Shown here in pieces: positions 1 through 5,418 of a stretch of DNA of 5,533 bases. The translations under genes and the position numbers were made by a program. Source of the stretch: an uncultured Eubacteriales bacterium (GTDB lineage Bacteria > Bacillota > Clostridia > Oscillospirales > Butyricicoccaceae); contig CAJUGU010000170.1 of the NCBI GenBank assembly GCA_910586105.1, forward strand, positions 1-5,533. Direction: 5' to 3'. The notes under the pieces are model-generated. The model had not been told where the DNA came from, made no database searches, and saw only the letters and a list, made by a program, of their open reading frames with translations. Position 1 is the stretch's first letter. The number at the start of each line of letters is the position of its first letter.

Positions 1-38
1 TTCCTTCGCCGGGTCCTTTGAGGAGCGTTGCTTTTCAT
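1..38 (-). CDS. N-terminal 12 codons of an unidentified leftward gene (cut by window edge)
   Basis: Read leftward from an ATG at 38-36, the frame gives MKSNAPQRTRRR and then leaves the window. The start is supported by a strong Shine-Dalgarno GGAGGG at 52-47, eight bases before the ATG, and by a consensus promoter at 114-86 that would start RNA about 40 bases upstream of the ATG. The visible residues are basic and polar with no hydrophobic stretch. This could be the start of a nucleic-acid-binding protein or a basic lead-in to a later membrane segment, but twelve residues cannot identify a family. I am fairly sure a gene starts here and have no view on its function. Confidence 0.62.
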   Translation of the reverse strand, partial: MKSNAPQRTRRR

Positions 39-85
39 ACTTCTATCCCTCCGTGTCCACTGTATGATCTATACTAATACACATG

Positions 86-114
86 AGTATACCAGCCCCC
101 AGGGCCGTTGTCAA
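86..114 (-). promoter_or_regulatory. SigA-type promoter for the leftward gene at the left edge
   Basis: On the minus strand the -35 TTGACA (114-109) and the -10 TATACT (91-86) are separated by exactly 17 bases. The -35 is a perfect consensus and the -10 matches five of six positions. The expected start point is near position 79, giving a leader of about 40 nt before the ATG at 38. The -10 is also one arm of an inverted repeat with 70-75 (TATACT and AGTATA), so a repressor could bind over the start site; that part is inference. Confidence 0.75.
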
Positions 115-141
115 GAACTGGCCCCATAAGGCTGCCAAACC

Positions 142-170
142 ATTATAGCAGATTTCTGCCTGCACAGAAA
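142..170 (-). promoter_or_regulatory. Second, upstream extended -10 promoter for the same leftward gene
   Basis: The minus strand reads TGCTATAAT at 150-142, a perfect TATAAT with the TGn extension. The -35 at the usual spacing is poor (TTTCTG, 170-165), as is common for extended -10 promoters. A short inverted repeat, GCAGA and TCTGC around two bases (148-159), lies directly against the -10 and could be a binding site. RNA from here would read through the stronger promoter at 114-86, so the edge gene seems to have tandem promoters. Confidence 0.5.
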
Positions 171-231
171 GTTACCGCGCAAATGTTTCCGTTTTGTATC
201 TGAAAATTAAAAATTTCTTCAAAAGATGTTC

Positions 232-263
232 AAAGAAAATTCAAAATTCCTACTGCGGTAGGA
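232..263 (-). terminator. Possible intrinsic terminator downstream of the Uma2 gene
   Basis: Read leftward, a six-base-pair stem (TCCTAC and GTAGGA around a CGCA loop, 263-248) is followed directly by ATTTTGAATTTTCTTT (247-232). It lies after the Uma2 stop codon and before the promoters of the edge gene, where a terminator is expected. The stem is short and the U tract is interrupted, so it may be weak. Confidence 0.38.
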
Positions 264-291
264 GCCAACTACAGGATGTCGCGCCATTTTT

Positions 292-317
292 TACCGTCCT
301 GGCCATTCAGGACGGTA
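292..317. repeat. Perfect 9-bp inverted repeat just after the Uma2 stop codon
   Basis: TACCGTCCT (292-300) and AGGACGGTA (309-317) are perfect reverse complements around an 8-base loop. The structure begins three or four bases past the stop of the leftward Uma2 gene, so it would form a 3'-end hairpin in that mRNA. On the leftward strand it is followed by AAAAAA rather than a U run, so it is not a standard intrinsic terminator. It may protect the 3' end or work with the weaker hairpin at 263-248. Confidence 0.5.
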
Positions 318-320
318 TGA

Positions 321-896
321 TTATGCGAGGAAGCGGTTGAAACGGCGGCGCGAGCCGTCAGGGCACGCGGTCGGAAAGACCGCGCCAAAATTCGGTAAGA
401 CCGTTTCGCGTTCTTCCGGCGTCGTTTCTTTTAAATCCTCGGCGGAAAGCAATGCGTAACGTTCGTTCGGGATAAATTGCCCTTCCCGAAGGAAATATTG
501 CTCGATCGTTTTATTGTTCGGATCCACGATCCAATACTCCCGCACCCCCGCCTTTTCATAGGCGTTCTTTTTCCGCAGCCGGTCGTTTTTTGCCGTGCTG
601 AACGATAAAACTTCCACCACCAGATCGGGCGCGCCATGTACGCCGTCGCTTTTGATCTTGCCGCGGTCGCAAACGATCATACAATCCGGAATGAACCGAT
701 CCGTTTCGGACAAATATAAATCTACGCCATCCAGAAAAGGAGTGCAACGCTTCCCCCTCAGGTAGCGCATAAAGATATAATAAATGTTGCCTGCAACAAA
801 ACTGTGTTTCACCGCAGGCCGCGGGGACATCAGCACGCTCTCCCCGTCGATCAATTCCTCCCACAGTTCTTCTTGATATGCTAGATTTGTATTCAT
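321..896 (-). CDS. Uma2-family (DUF820) putative PD-(D/E)XK endonuclease-fold protein
   Basis: This 191-residue protein shows the Uma2 pattern in order: ELIDGESVLMSPRPAVKH near residues 14-31, FLDGVDLYLSETDRFIPD ending at D71, MIVCDRGKI (73-81), GAPDLVVEVLSFST (88-101), lysines at 109-110, and YEKAGVREYWIVDP (113-126). D71, D91, E95 and K109/K110 fit the metal-binding core of a PD-(D/E)XK fold. The usual SPST after the EVL strand is SFST here. Family members are widespread, often in multiple copies, and their role is mostly unproven; 'restriction endonuclease' is a fold-based label. I chose the ATG at 896 because AAAGGAG ends nine bases before it and family similarity begins soon after. An in-frame ATG at 929 would add 11 residues with no better ribosome site. 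A remnant of a second copy lies just upstream (988-941). The likely promoter is at 1173-1145, giving a leader of about 240 nt. The gene is less GC-rich than the operon to its right, so it may have been acquired. Confidence 0.9.
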   Translation of the reverse strand: MNTNLAYQEELWEELIDGESVLMSPRPAVKHSFVAGNIYYIFMRYLRGKRCTPFLDGVDLYLSETDRFIPDCMIVCDRGKIKSDGVHGAPDLVVEVLSFSTAKNDRLRKKNAYEKAGVREYWIVDPNNKTIEQYFLREGQFIPNERYALLSAEDLKETTPEERETVLPNFGAVFPTACPDGSRRRFNRFLA

Positions 897-940
897 TCGG
901 TTCGGCTCCTTTTCAAAACATGTTGGCAATCATTCTCCGG

Positions 941-988
941 ATCGCAAACGATCATAAAATCAGGAATGAATCGGTTTTCCTCCGAATA
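941..988 (-). pseudogene. Remnant of a second Uma2-family gene (16 codons)
   Basis: Read leftward, 988-941 encodes YSEENRFIPDFMIVCD, which aligns with YLSETDRFIPDCMIVCD in the intact gene downstream. At the DNA level 942-973 matches 667-698 at 29 of 32 positions. Two of the three differences are synonymous (CCG/CCT, CGG/CGA) and one changes Cys to Phe. Similarity stops on both sides: beyond 988 comes GC-rich repeat DNA, and before 941 the sequence is unrelated. No start, SD or C-terminal half is present, so I read this as an internal scrap of a deleted tandem paralogue rather than a gene. Confidence 0.72.
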
Positions 989-1005
989 GGGGAAGATCCG
1001 TGCAT

Positions 1006-1029
1006 CTTTCCCCGCCGCGGCGGGGAAAG
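1006..1029. repeat. 24-bp perfect palindrome
   Basis: The 24 bases are exactly self-complementary; each half is CTTTCCCCGCCG read from its own 5' end. It abuts the hairpin repeat unit at 1029-1074 and lies 17 bases from the Uma2 remnant. It has no T run on either strand, so it is not a simple terminator. It may be an extra module of the repeat element or the scar of an insertion. Confidence 0.7.
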
Positions 1030-1074
1030 GGTGTCCAGAGGGACGAGTCCCTCTGGCGCCGCCCCGCGCAGGGG
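1029..1074 (-). repeat. Dispersed hairpin repeat, single divergent copy
   Basis: Read leftward, the unit has CCCCTGCGCGGGG (1074-1062), then GCGGCG, then a nine-base-pair hairpin with arms CCAGAGGGA (1056-1048) and TCCCTCTGG (1043-1035) around a four-base loop, then ACACCC. The 13-base first module is identical to that in the array at 5419-5533, and order and spacing match. The hairpin arms differ at two positions, each with a matching change in the opposite arm. The copy lies in the untranslated leader expected for the Uma2 transcript, in the same sense as that transcript. Confidence 0.75.
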
Positions 1075-1144
1075 CCGCCCGCCGCGCAGGCGAGACAAAC
1101 GGTGATCTCCATGAATAAAACAGGGTCGTTCCTGCTTGCGTATT

Positions 1145-1173
1145 ATTGTACCATATCCCGCCGCGTATTTCAA
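1145..1173 (-). promoter_or_regulatory. Leftward SigA-type promoter, probably for the Uma2 locus
   Basis: The minus strand shows TTGAAA (1173-1168), a 17-base spacer, and TACAAT (1150-1145) preceded by TGG, which adds an extended -10. Transcription would start near 1138 and run leftward through the hairpin repeat, the palindrome and the Uma2 remnant to the intact Uma2 gene at 896. I see no better promoter closer to that gene. It may have belonged originally to the now broken upstream copy. Confidence 0.6.
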
Positions 1174-1197
1174 TGAAAATGACGGATCTCCCGCCCC

Positions 1198-1213
1198 CAG
1201 CGGCGCGCCGCTG
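1198..1213. repeat. 16-bp perfect palindrome between divergent promoters
   Basis: CAGCGGCGCGCCGCTG is exactly self-complementary. It lies between the leftward promoter (1173-1145) and the rightward trpS promoter (1267-1295). It could be an operator or a hairpin, but GC-rich DNA gives such palindromes more often, and no known regulator site is recognised. Confidence 0.4.
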
Positions 1214-1266
1214 CGAAAAAAGTTTCCGGCCCCGGCAGAAAACCCGGCGGGACTTTGCGAATCGGC

Positions 1267-1295
1267 TTGCATCGCCGTGCAATTTATGATATGAT
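1267..1295 (+). promoter_or_regulatory. Probable promoter of the trpS operon
   Basis: TTGCAT (1267-1272) is followed after 17 bases by TATGAT (1290-1295), a five-of-six match to the -10. A second overlapping TATGAT is at 1285-1290. The -35 matches only three of six positions. A start near 1302 would leave a leader of about 46 nt containing a small hairpin (GTATT and AATAC around TCCG, 1303-1316) and the SD AAAGGAAG (1331-1338). No T-box sequence is visible in the leader or further upstream. Confidence 0.5.
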
Positions 1296-1347
1296 AACGA
1301 AAGTATTTCCGAATACACGAAATTTACTGCAAAGGAAGTAATTATAG

Positions 1348-2349
1348 ATGAGAGACCCGAACAAGCAGACCATTTTTTCAGGCGTCCAGCCCTCCGGGCA
1401 TTTAACCCTCGGCAACTACCTTGGCGCGATCAAACACTTCGGCACGCTCCAGGATGAATATAACTGCATCTACTGCGTCGTCGATATGCACGCGATCACG
1501 ATCCGGCAGGATCCGGCAGGGCTGCGCCGCCAGACGCTGGAGCTGCTGGCGCAGTATATCGCCTGCGGCATCGATCCGAAAAAATCCATCCTGTTCGTGC
1601 AGAGCCACGTACCGGCGCATGCACAGCTTGCGTGGGTGCTGAACTGCTACACCATGTTCGGCGAAATGAGCCGCATGACCCAGTTCAAGGATAAATCCTC
1701 AAAGCACGCGGACAACATCAACGTCGGCCTGTTCGATTACCCCGTCCTGATGGCGGCGGATATCCTGCTGTATCAGGCGCACAAGGTCCCGGTCGGTATC
1801 GACCAGCAGCAGCACATCGAAATCACCCGCGATATCGCGCAGCGCTTCAACGGCATCTACTCGGATACCTTCGTGATCCCGGAAGGCTTTTATCCCAAAG
1901 TCGGCGCGAAAATCAACAGCCTGTCCGAGCCTTCCAAGAAAATGAGCAAATCGGACGAAAACCCCAACGGTTATATCCTGCTGCTTGACAAGCCGGAGGA
2001 TATCATGCGCAAATTCAAGCGCGCCGTTACCGACTCCGACAACCGCATCATCCGCGCGGAAGGCAAGGACGGCATCACCAACCTGATCACCATCTACGCC
2101 GCCGCGACCGGCAAGTCGCCCGAGGAGGTCGAAGCCGAATTCGCCGGAAAAGGCTACGGCGCGTTCAAGCCCGCAGTGGGCGAGGCCGTCGTCGAACTGC
2201 TGCGCCCGGTGCGCGAGACCACCGAGGACCTGCTCAAAAACAAGGACTACCTCGAGCAGATCTATCAGGAGGGCGCGGAGCAGGCGAACGCGATCGCCCG
2301 GAGGACGCTTGACAAGGTATATCGCAAGATCGGCTTCGTCAAGCGGTAA
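1348..2349 (+). CDS. trpS: Tryptophanyl-tRNA synthetase (EC 6.1.1.2)
   Basis: This cytoplasmic class I enzyme charges tRNA-Trp using ATP and tryptophan. The 333-residue protein is the usual length for bacterial TrpRS. The HIGH-type signature lies in PSGHLTLGNYLGA (15-27) and the KMSKS loop is at 198-202. The segment YPVLMAADILLYQAHKVPVG (131-150) carries M135 and D138, which correspond to the tryptophan-recognising Met and Asp of the Geobacillus enzyme. DQQQHIEITRD (152-162) is also typical. The C-terminal helical part, with a lysine- and arginine-rich end, fits tRNA contact. The ATG is preceded by AAAGGAAG about nine bases upstream, and family similarity begins at once. It is the first gene of a tightly packed rightward operon, with six bases to the next start. 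No key residue is missing and no frameshift is seen. Confidence 0.97.
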   Translation: MRDPNKQTIFSGVQPSGHLTLGNYLGAIKHFGTLQDEYNCIYCVVDMHAITIRQDPAGLRRQTLELLAQYIACGIDPKKSILFVQSHVPAHAQLAWVLNCYTMFGEMSRMTQFKDKSSKHADNINVGLFDYPVLMAADILLYQAHKVPVGIDQQQHIEITRDIAQRFNGIYSDTFVIPEGFYPKVGAKINSLSEPSKKMSKSDENPNGYILLLDKPEDIMRKFKRAVTDSDNRIIRAEGKDGITNLITIYAAATGKSPEEVEAEFAGKGYGAFKPAVGEAVVELLRPVRETTEDLLKNKDYLEQIYQEGAEQANAIARRTLDKVYRKIGFVKR

Positions 2350-2355
2350 ACCGTT

Positions 2356-3516
2356 ATGACGGAATACCAGATTATTGGCAGGATCGTCGGGGCGTCCACG
2401 CTGGCAGGGTTCCTTTCCTATTTCCTGACCCCCTTCGTCAAGCAGCTGGCCGCCCGGATCGGCGCGATCGATACGCCGAAGGACGATCGCCGGATGCACA
2501 AAAAGCCGATCCCACGGCTGGGCGGGCTGGCGATCTTCCTTGGCTTCCTGTGTACGCTGCTGCTGTTCGGCGAATTCAGCGCGCAGATGCTGAGCGTGAT
2601 GCTCGGCGCGACGGTGATCGTCGTGCTCGGCATTTTCGACGATATCATGGCGCTGGGCGCCAAGCTGAAATTCGTCGTGCAGGTCTTTGCGGCGTGCATC
2701 CCGGTCTGTATGGGCGGGCTGCGCATCGAAATGTTTACCAGCTTCAACCCGTTCTCCGACAGCCCCTATTTCGGGCTGGGGATCTTCGCGATCCCGGTCA
2801 CGATCCTCTGGATCGTCGGCATCACCAACGCCGTCAACCTGATCGACGGGCTTGACGGGCTTGCGGTCGGCGTCTCCTCCATCGCGGCGATCACCATGCT
2901 GGCCGTCTCGCTGCTGGCGGGACAGCCGTTGATCGCGATCATTATGGCGGCGCTCGCCGGCGCCTGCGTCGGCTTCATGCCGTATAATTTCAACCCCGCC
3001 AGCATCTTTATGGGCGACACCGGTTCGACCTTCCTGGGCTATATGCTCGCGACCGTCTCCATCATGGGGCTGTTCAAGTTTTATGCGGTCATTTCGTTCG
3101 CAGTGCCGTTCCTGATCCTCGGCCTGCCGATCTTCGACACGGCCTCGGCGATCACGCGCCGCCTTGCCGAGGGGCGCAGCCCTATGAGCCCCGACCGGGG
3201 ACACGTCCATCACAAGCTCATTGACATGGGCTTCAATCAGAAACAGGCGGTCGCGATCCTGTACGCGATCAGCGGTACGCTCGGGCTGGCGGCGGTCGTG
3301 CTGACCTCCTCGGGCGAGATGAAGGCTATGATCCTGCTGATCGCCGTGCTGTTGGCGCTCGCGGCGGCGATCTGCATCCTTTATAGCCACGAGCAGCACG
3401 AACAGCAGGAGCTGGAACAGGGCCCGGTCCCGGAGAGCGGAGCCCCCGAGCGCCAGCAGGAAGAAAACGATCCCCCCAAAGCGGAGGGAAAGGAGCAGGA
3501 ACATGGAAAAGATTAA
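2356..3516 (+). CDS. tagO: Polyprenyl-phosphate GlcNAc-1-phosphate transferase, TagO/WecA family
   Basis: This membrane enzyme moves GlcNAc-1-phosphate from UDP-GlcNAc to undecaprenyl phosphate, the first step of wall teichoic acid and related surface polymers. The 386 residues show DDRRMHKKPIPRLGG (43-57), the Asp pair D95-D96 in LGIFDD, NAVNLIDGLDGLA (158-170), FMGDTGSTFLGY (218-229) and PDRGHVHHKLIDMG (279-292). HVHH marks the WecA/TagO branch rather than MraY. About ten or eleven membrane segments can be traced up to residue 343. A hydrophilic tail rich in Glu and Gln (344-386) follows; it is longer than I would expect and carries the ribosome site for the next gene. No clear SD precedes the ATG, which is six bases after the trpS stop, so translation probably depends on coupling to trpS. 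It overlaps wecB by 14 nt. The exact polymer is unknown because no glycosyltransferases are in view. Confidence 0.93.
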   Translation: MTEYQIIGRIVGASTLAGFLSYFLTPFVKQLAARIGAIDTPKDDRRMHKKPIPRLGGLAIFLGFLCTLLLFGEFSAQMLSVMLGATVIVVLGIFDDIMALGAKLKFVVQVFAACIPVCMGGLRIEMFTSFNPFSDSPYFGLGIFAIPVTILWIVGITNAVNLIDGLDGLAVGVSSIAAITMLAVSLLAGQPLIAIIMAALAGACVGFMPYNFNPASIFMGDTGSTFLGYMLATVSIMGLFKFYAVISFAVPFLILGLPIFDTASAITRRLAEGRSPMSPDRGHVHHKLIDMGFNQKQAVAILYAISGTLGLAAVVLTSSGEMKAMILLIAVLLALAAAICILYSHEQHEQQELEQGPVPESGAPERQQEENDPPKAEGKEQEHGKD

Positions 3517-4654
3517 GGTAATGACCGTTTTCGGCACGCGGCCTGAGGCGATCAAAATGGCGCCGTTGGTGCATGCGCTTGCGCAAAGCGAGCATACCGA
3601 GCCGATCGTCTGCGTCACCGCGCAGCATCGCGAGATGCTCGACCAGGTGCTGGACATTTTTAAAATCGTCCCACAATACGATCTCGATATCATGGAAAAG
3701 AGCCAGACGCTGGCGAAGATCACCGAAAAATCGCTGCACGGGCTGGACGGCGTTCTGGAAGAGGCCAAGCCCGACCTCGTGCTGGTGCATGGCGACACCT
3801 CGACGACATTCGCGGGCGCGCTTGCGGCGTTTTATCACAAGATCCCGGTCGGGCACGTCGAAGCCGGCCTGCGCACGTATGATAAATATTCCCCCTTCCC
3901 GGAGGAGGTCAACCGCCGGTTGGTCGGGCAGATCGCTTCGCTGCATTTCGCGCCGACCGAACGCAACCGCCGGAATCTGGAGCGCGAGCAGATCACGGAC
4001 GGCGTGATCGTCTGCGGGAACACAGTGGTCGACGCGATCCGGCTGACGGTCGATCCGGCTTTCGCCTTCCGGGACGAGCAGCTCCAGCCGCTGGATTTTG
4101 AAAACAGCCGCGTGGCGCTGGTCACGGCGCACCGCCGGGAAAACTACGGCGAGGCGATGGAAAACATCTGCCGCGCGATCGCGCGCCTTTCCGACCGGTA
4201 CCCGGACGTACACTTCGTCTATCCGGTACACCTCAGCCCTTACGTGCGCGAAACGGCGCAGAAATTCCTTGGCGGGCGCGACCGGGTGCATCTGATTCAC
4301 CCGTTGGCGGTCGACGAGATGCACAACCTGATGGCGCGCAGCTATCTGATCATGACCGATTCGGGCGGTTTGCAGGAGGAAGCGCCTTCGCTGGGCAAGC
4401 CGGTGCTGGTGCTCCGCCGGGAGACCGAACGCCCGGAAGCGGTCGAAGCGGGGACGGTCAAACTGGCGGGGGTCGACGAAGAAGATATTTTCCGCATGGC
4501 TTGCGAGCTGTTCGACGACCCGGCGGCTTACGACCGCATGGCGCATGCGGTGAACCCTTATGGCGACGGTAAGACCTGCGGGCGCATCGTGCGGCAGATC
4601 GCATACTATTTCGGGCGTGAGGAGCAGCCGCCTGCGCCGTTCCGGCCCGAATGA
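3503..4654 (+). CDS. wecB: UDP-N-acetylglucosamine 2-epimerase, non-hydrolysing (WecB/MnaA)
   Basis: This cytoplasmic enzyme interconverts UDP-GlcNAc and UDP-ManNAc (EC 5.1.3.14), supplying ManNAc for wall teichoic acid linkage units or other surface glycans. The 383-residue protein has the two Rossmann-like halves of the GT-B fold. Visible motifs are FGTRPEAIKMAP (10-21, with R13 and K18), VHGDT (95-99, D98), HVEAGLRT (118-125, E120), FPEEVNR (132-138, E134), TAHRRENYG (208-216, H210), DSGGLQEEAP (286-295) and NPYGDG (351-356). These match R10, K15, D95, E117, E131 and H213 of the E. coli enzyme. From memory of the Bacillus anthracis structure, two allosteric-site positions may differ: E44 where Gln is reported and S67 where Arg is reported. 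That comparison needs an alignment. The ATG has GGAG seven bases upstream, inside the end of tagO. The 14-nt overlap with tagO and the ATGA overlap with the next gene suggest one mRNA. Bacillus usage would call this gene mnaA. Confidence 0.95.
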   Translation: MEKIKVMTVFGTRPEAIKMAPLVHALAQSEHTEPIVCVTAQHREMLDQVLDIFKIVPQYDLDIMEKSQTLAKITEKSLHGLDGVLEEAKPDLVLVHGDTSTTFAGALAAFYHKIPVGHVEAGLRTYDKYSPFPEEVNRRLVGQIASLHFAPTERNRRNLEREQITDGVIVCGNTVVDAIRLTVDPAFAFRDEQLQPLDFENSRVALVTAHRRENYGEAMENICRAIARLSDRYPDVHFVYPVHLSPYVRETAQKFLGGRDRVHLIHPLAVDEMHNLMARSYLIMTDSGGLQEEAPSLGKPVLVLRRETERPEAVEAGTVKLAGVDEEDIFRMACELFDDPAAYDRMAHAVNPYGDGKTCGRIVRQIAYYFGREEQPPAPFRPE

Positions 4655-5418
4655 AGCGGAAAAACGCGCCTTCCGCGCCGATGGTCGCAGCGATCGCGGC
4701 GGGGCTGATCGTGGGGATGCTGGTTCTCAGTTACCTTCTGTCCTCCGGCTTTTACAGCGGTGGGAGCGAACCCCCGCCGCTTCCGGCCCCGGCGCCGGAG
4801 GACGGCATTGCCGACGGAACGGCGGGCCTGCAAAGCATTGAGGGCGTTGCGATCACGCCGCAGAACGTGCAGGCGGTGGTCGCGGTGCTTGACCGTTCCC
4901 CGCAATATACGCAAACGGTCACGAACACGTTGTATTATGACGGAAAAAGCAGCAGCCAGACGGCGGTGCAATATGTGTCCGGCGACGTATGCCGGACGGA
5001 TGTGCTGCGCGGCGGCATGATTTCGGAGAGCTACCTGCGGGCGGACGGCAGTTTTTACGCCTGGCAGCCTGGCAGCGGGAGCACTTACTTCCGCGGGGCG
5101 GCGGGTGATTTTTCGGCGGACAGCATGGCGATGCTGCCGGATTGGCAGACGGTGACGGCTCTGCCGCCCGGCTCGATCGTTTCGGCAGGCTCTGAAGTCG
5201 TCTCGGGCGAGCCGGTATTGCTCGTGACAACGGCGATGGAAGGCCGCGCGGTGGAATACGACATCTCGGCGATCTCGGGCCTGCTCACTGGGGCGCGCTA
5301 TTACGAGGACGGCGAGCTGGTGCGTGAGCTGCGGATCACGGGCATATCGACCGACGAGCCGGATGCGTCGCATTTCACCTTACCGGACGGCGCGTCCGTG
5401 CTGCCTGCTGCCCGCTGA
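4651..5418 (+). CDS. Membrane-anchored extracytoplasmic protein of unknown function, possibly LolA-like fold
   Basis: I do not recognise a named family for this 255-residue protein. It has a short basic N-terminus (MKRK), one hydrophobic segment at about 11-31 that should anchor it in the membrane, and a Pro-rich spacer (41-49). The rest is a soluble domain of alternating polar and hydrophobic strands, probably outside the cell. The segments TQTVTNTLYYDG (87-98), ESYLRADGSFYAWQPG (126-141), GEPVLLVTTAMEGRAVEYDI (186-205), SGLLTGARYYEDGELVRELR (209-228) and ISTDEPDASHFTLPDG (232-247) resemble the strand order and closing 'expect-to-find-FTLP' pattern of LolA/LppX/MucB-like lipid-binding domains; this is a weak, fold-level guess. 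There is no lipobox, and the only Cys is C114, so it is not a lipoprotein. Its ATG overlaps the wecB stop as ATGA and has no SD nearby (GAGGAG is about 27 bases away), so it is translated by coupling to wecB. That coupling suggests an envelope role. The hairpin repeat array starts directly after its stop. Confidence 0.85.
   Translation: MKRKNAPSAPMVAAIAAGLIVGMLVLSYLLSSGFYSGGSEPPPLPAPAPEDGIADGTAGLQSIEGVAITPQNVQAVVAVLDRSPQYTQTVTNTLYYDGKSSSQTAVQYVSGDVCRTDVLRGGMISESYLRADGSFYAWQPGSGSTYFRGAAGDFSADSMAMLPDWQTVTALPPGSIVSAGSEVVSGEPVLLVTTAMEGRAVEYDISAISGLLTGARYYEDGELVRELRITGISTDEPDASHFTLPDGASVLPAAR

Noticed and set aside
878..1105. A 75-codon plus-strand frame over the Uma2 start and the repeat
   Set aside because: It is antisense to the Uma2 start and remnant and ends in repeat-derived Arg/Pro-rich sequence, with no SD.
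897..1173. Complete mobile element (IS or transposon) around the repeat
   Set aside because: No transposase coding sequence, no terminal inverted repeats and no target-site duplication can be seen.
893..1318. A 141-codon minus-strand frame upstream of the Uma2 gene
   Set aside because: It reads through the hairpin repeat and palindrome, which merely lack stops, and has no SD. Only the short Uma2-like part (941-988) has meaning, as a remnant.
1100..1347. T-box or other tryptophan-responsive leader for trpS
   Set aside because: No T-box consensus, Trp-codon leader peptide or GAG/TAG repeat series was found on the plus strand.
1699..3798. A 699-codon open frame on the minus strand across trpS, tagO and wecB
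   Set aside because: It is antisense to three clear genes in GC-rich DNA. Its product is low-complexity (Asp, Arg, His, Gln rich) with no family motif, and it spans gene boundaries.
3326..4546. A 406-codon minus-strand frame under tagO and wecB
   Set aside because: Its Arg/His/Asp-rich product matches no family I recognise and it is fully explained as the shadow of wecB and the end of tagO.
4606..5373. A 255-codon minus-strand frame opposite the last operon gene
   Set aside because: It is very Arg-rich with no plausible start context. The plus-strand frame has a membrane segment and is coupled to wecB.
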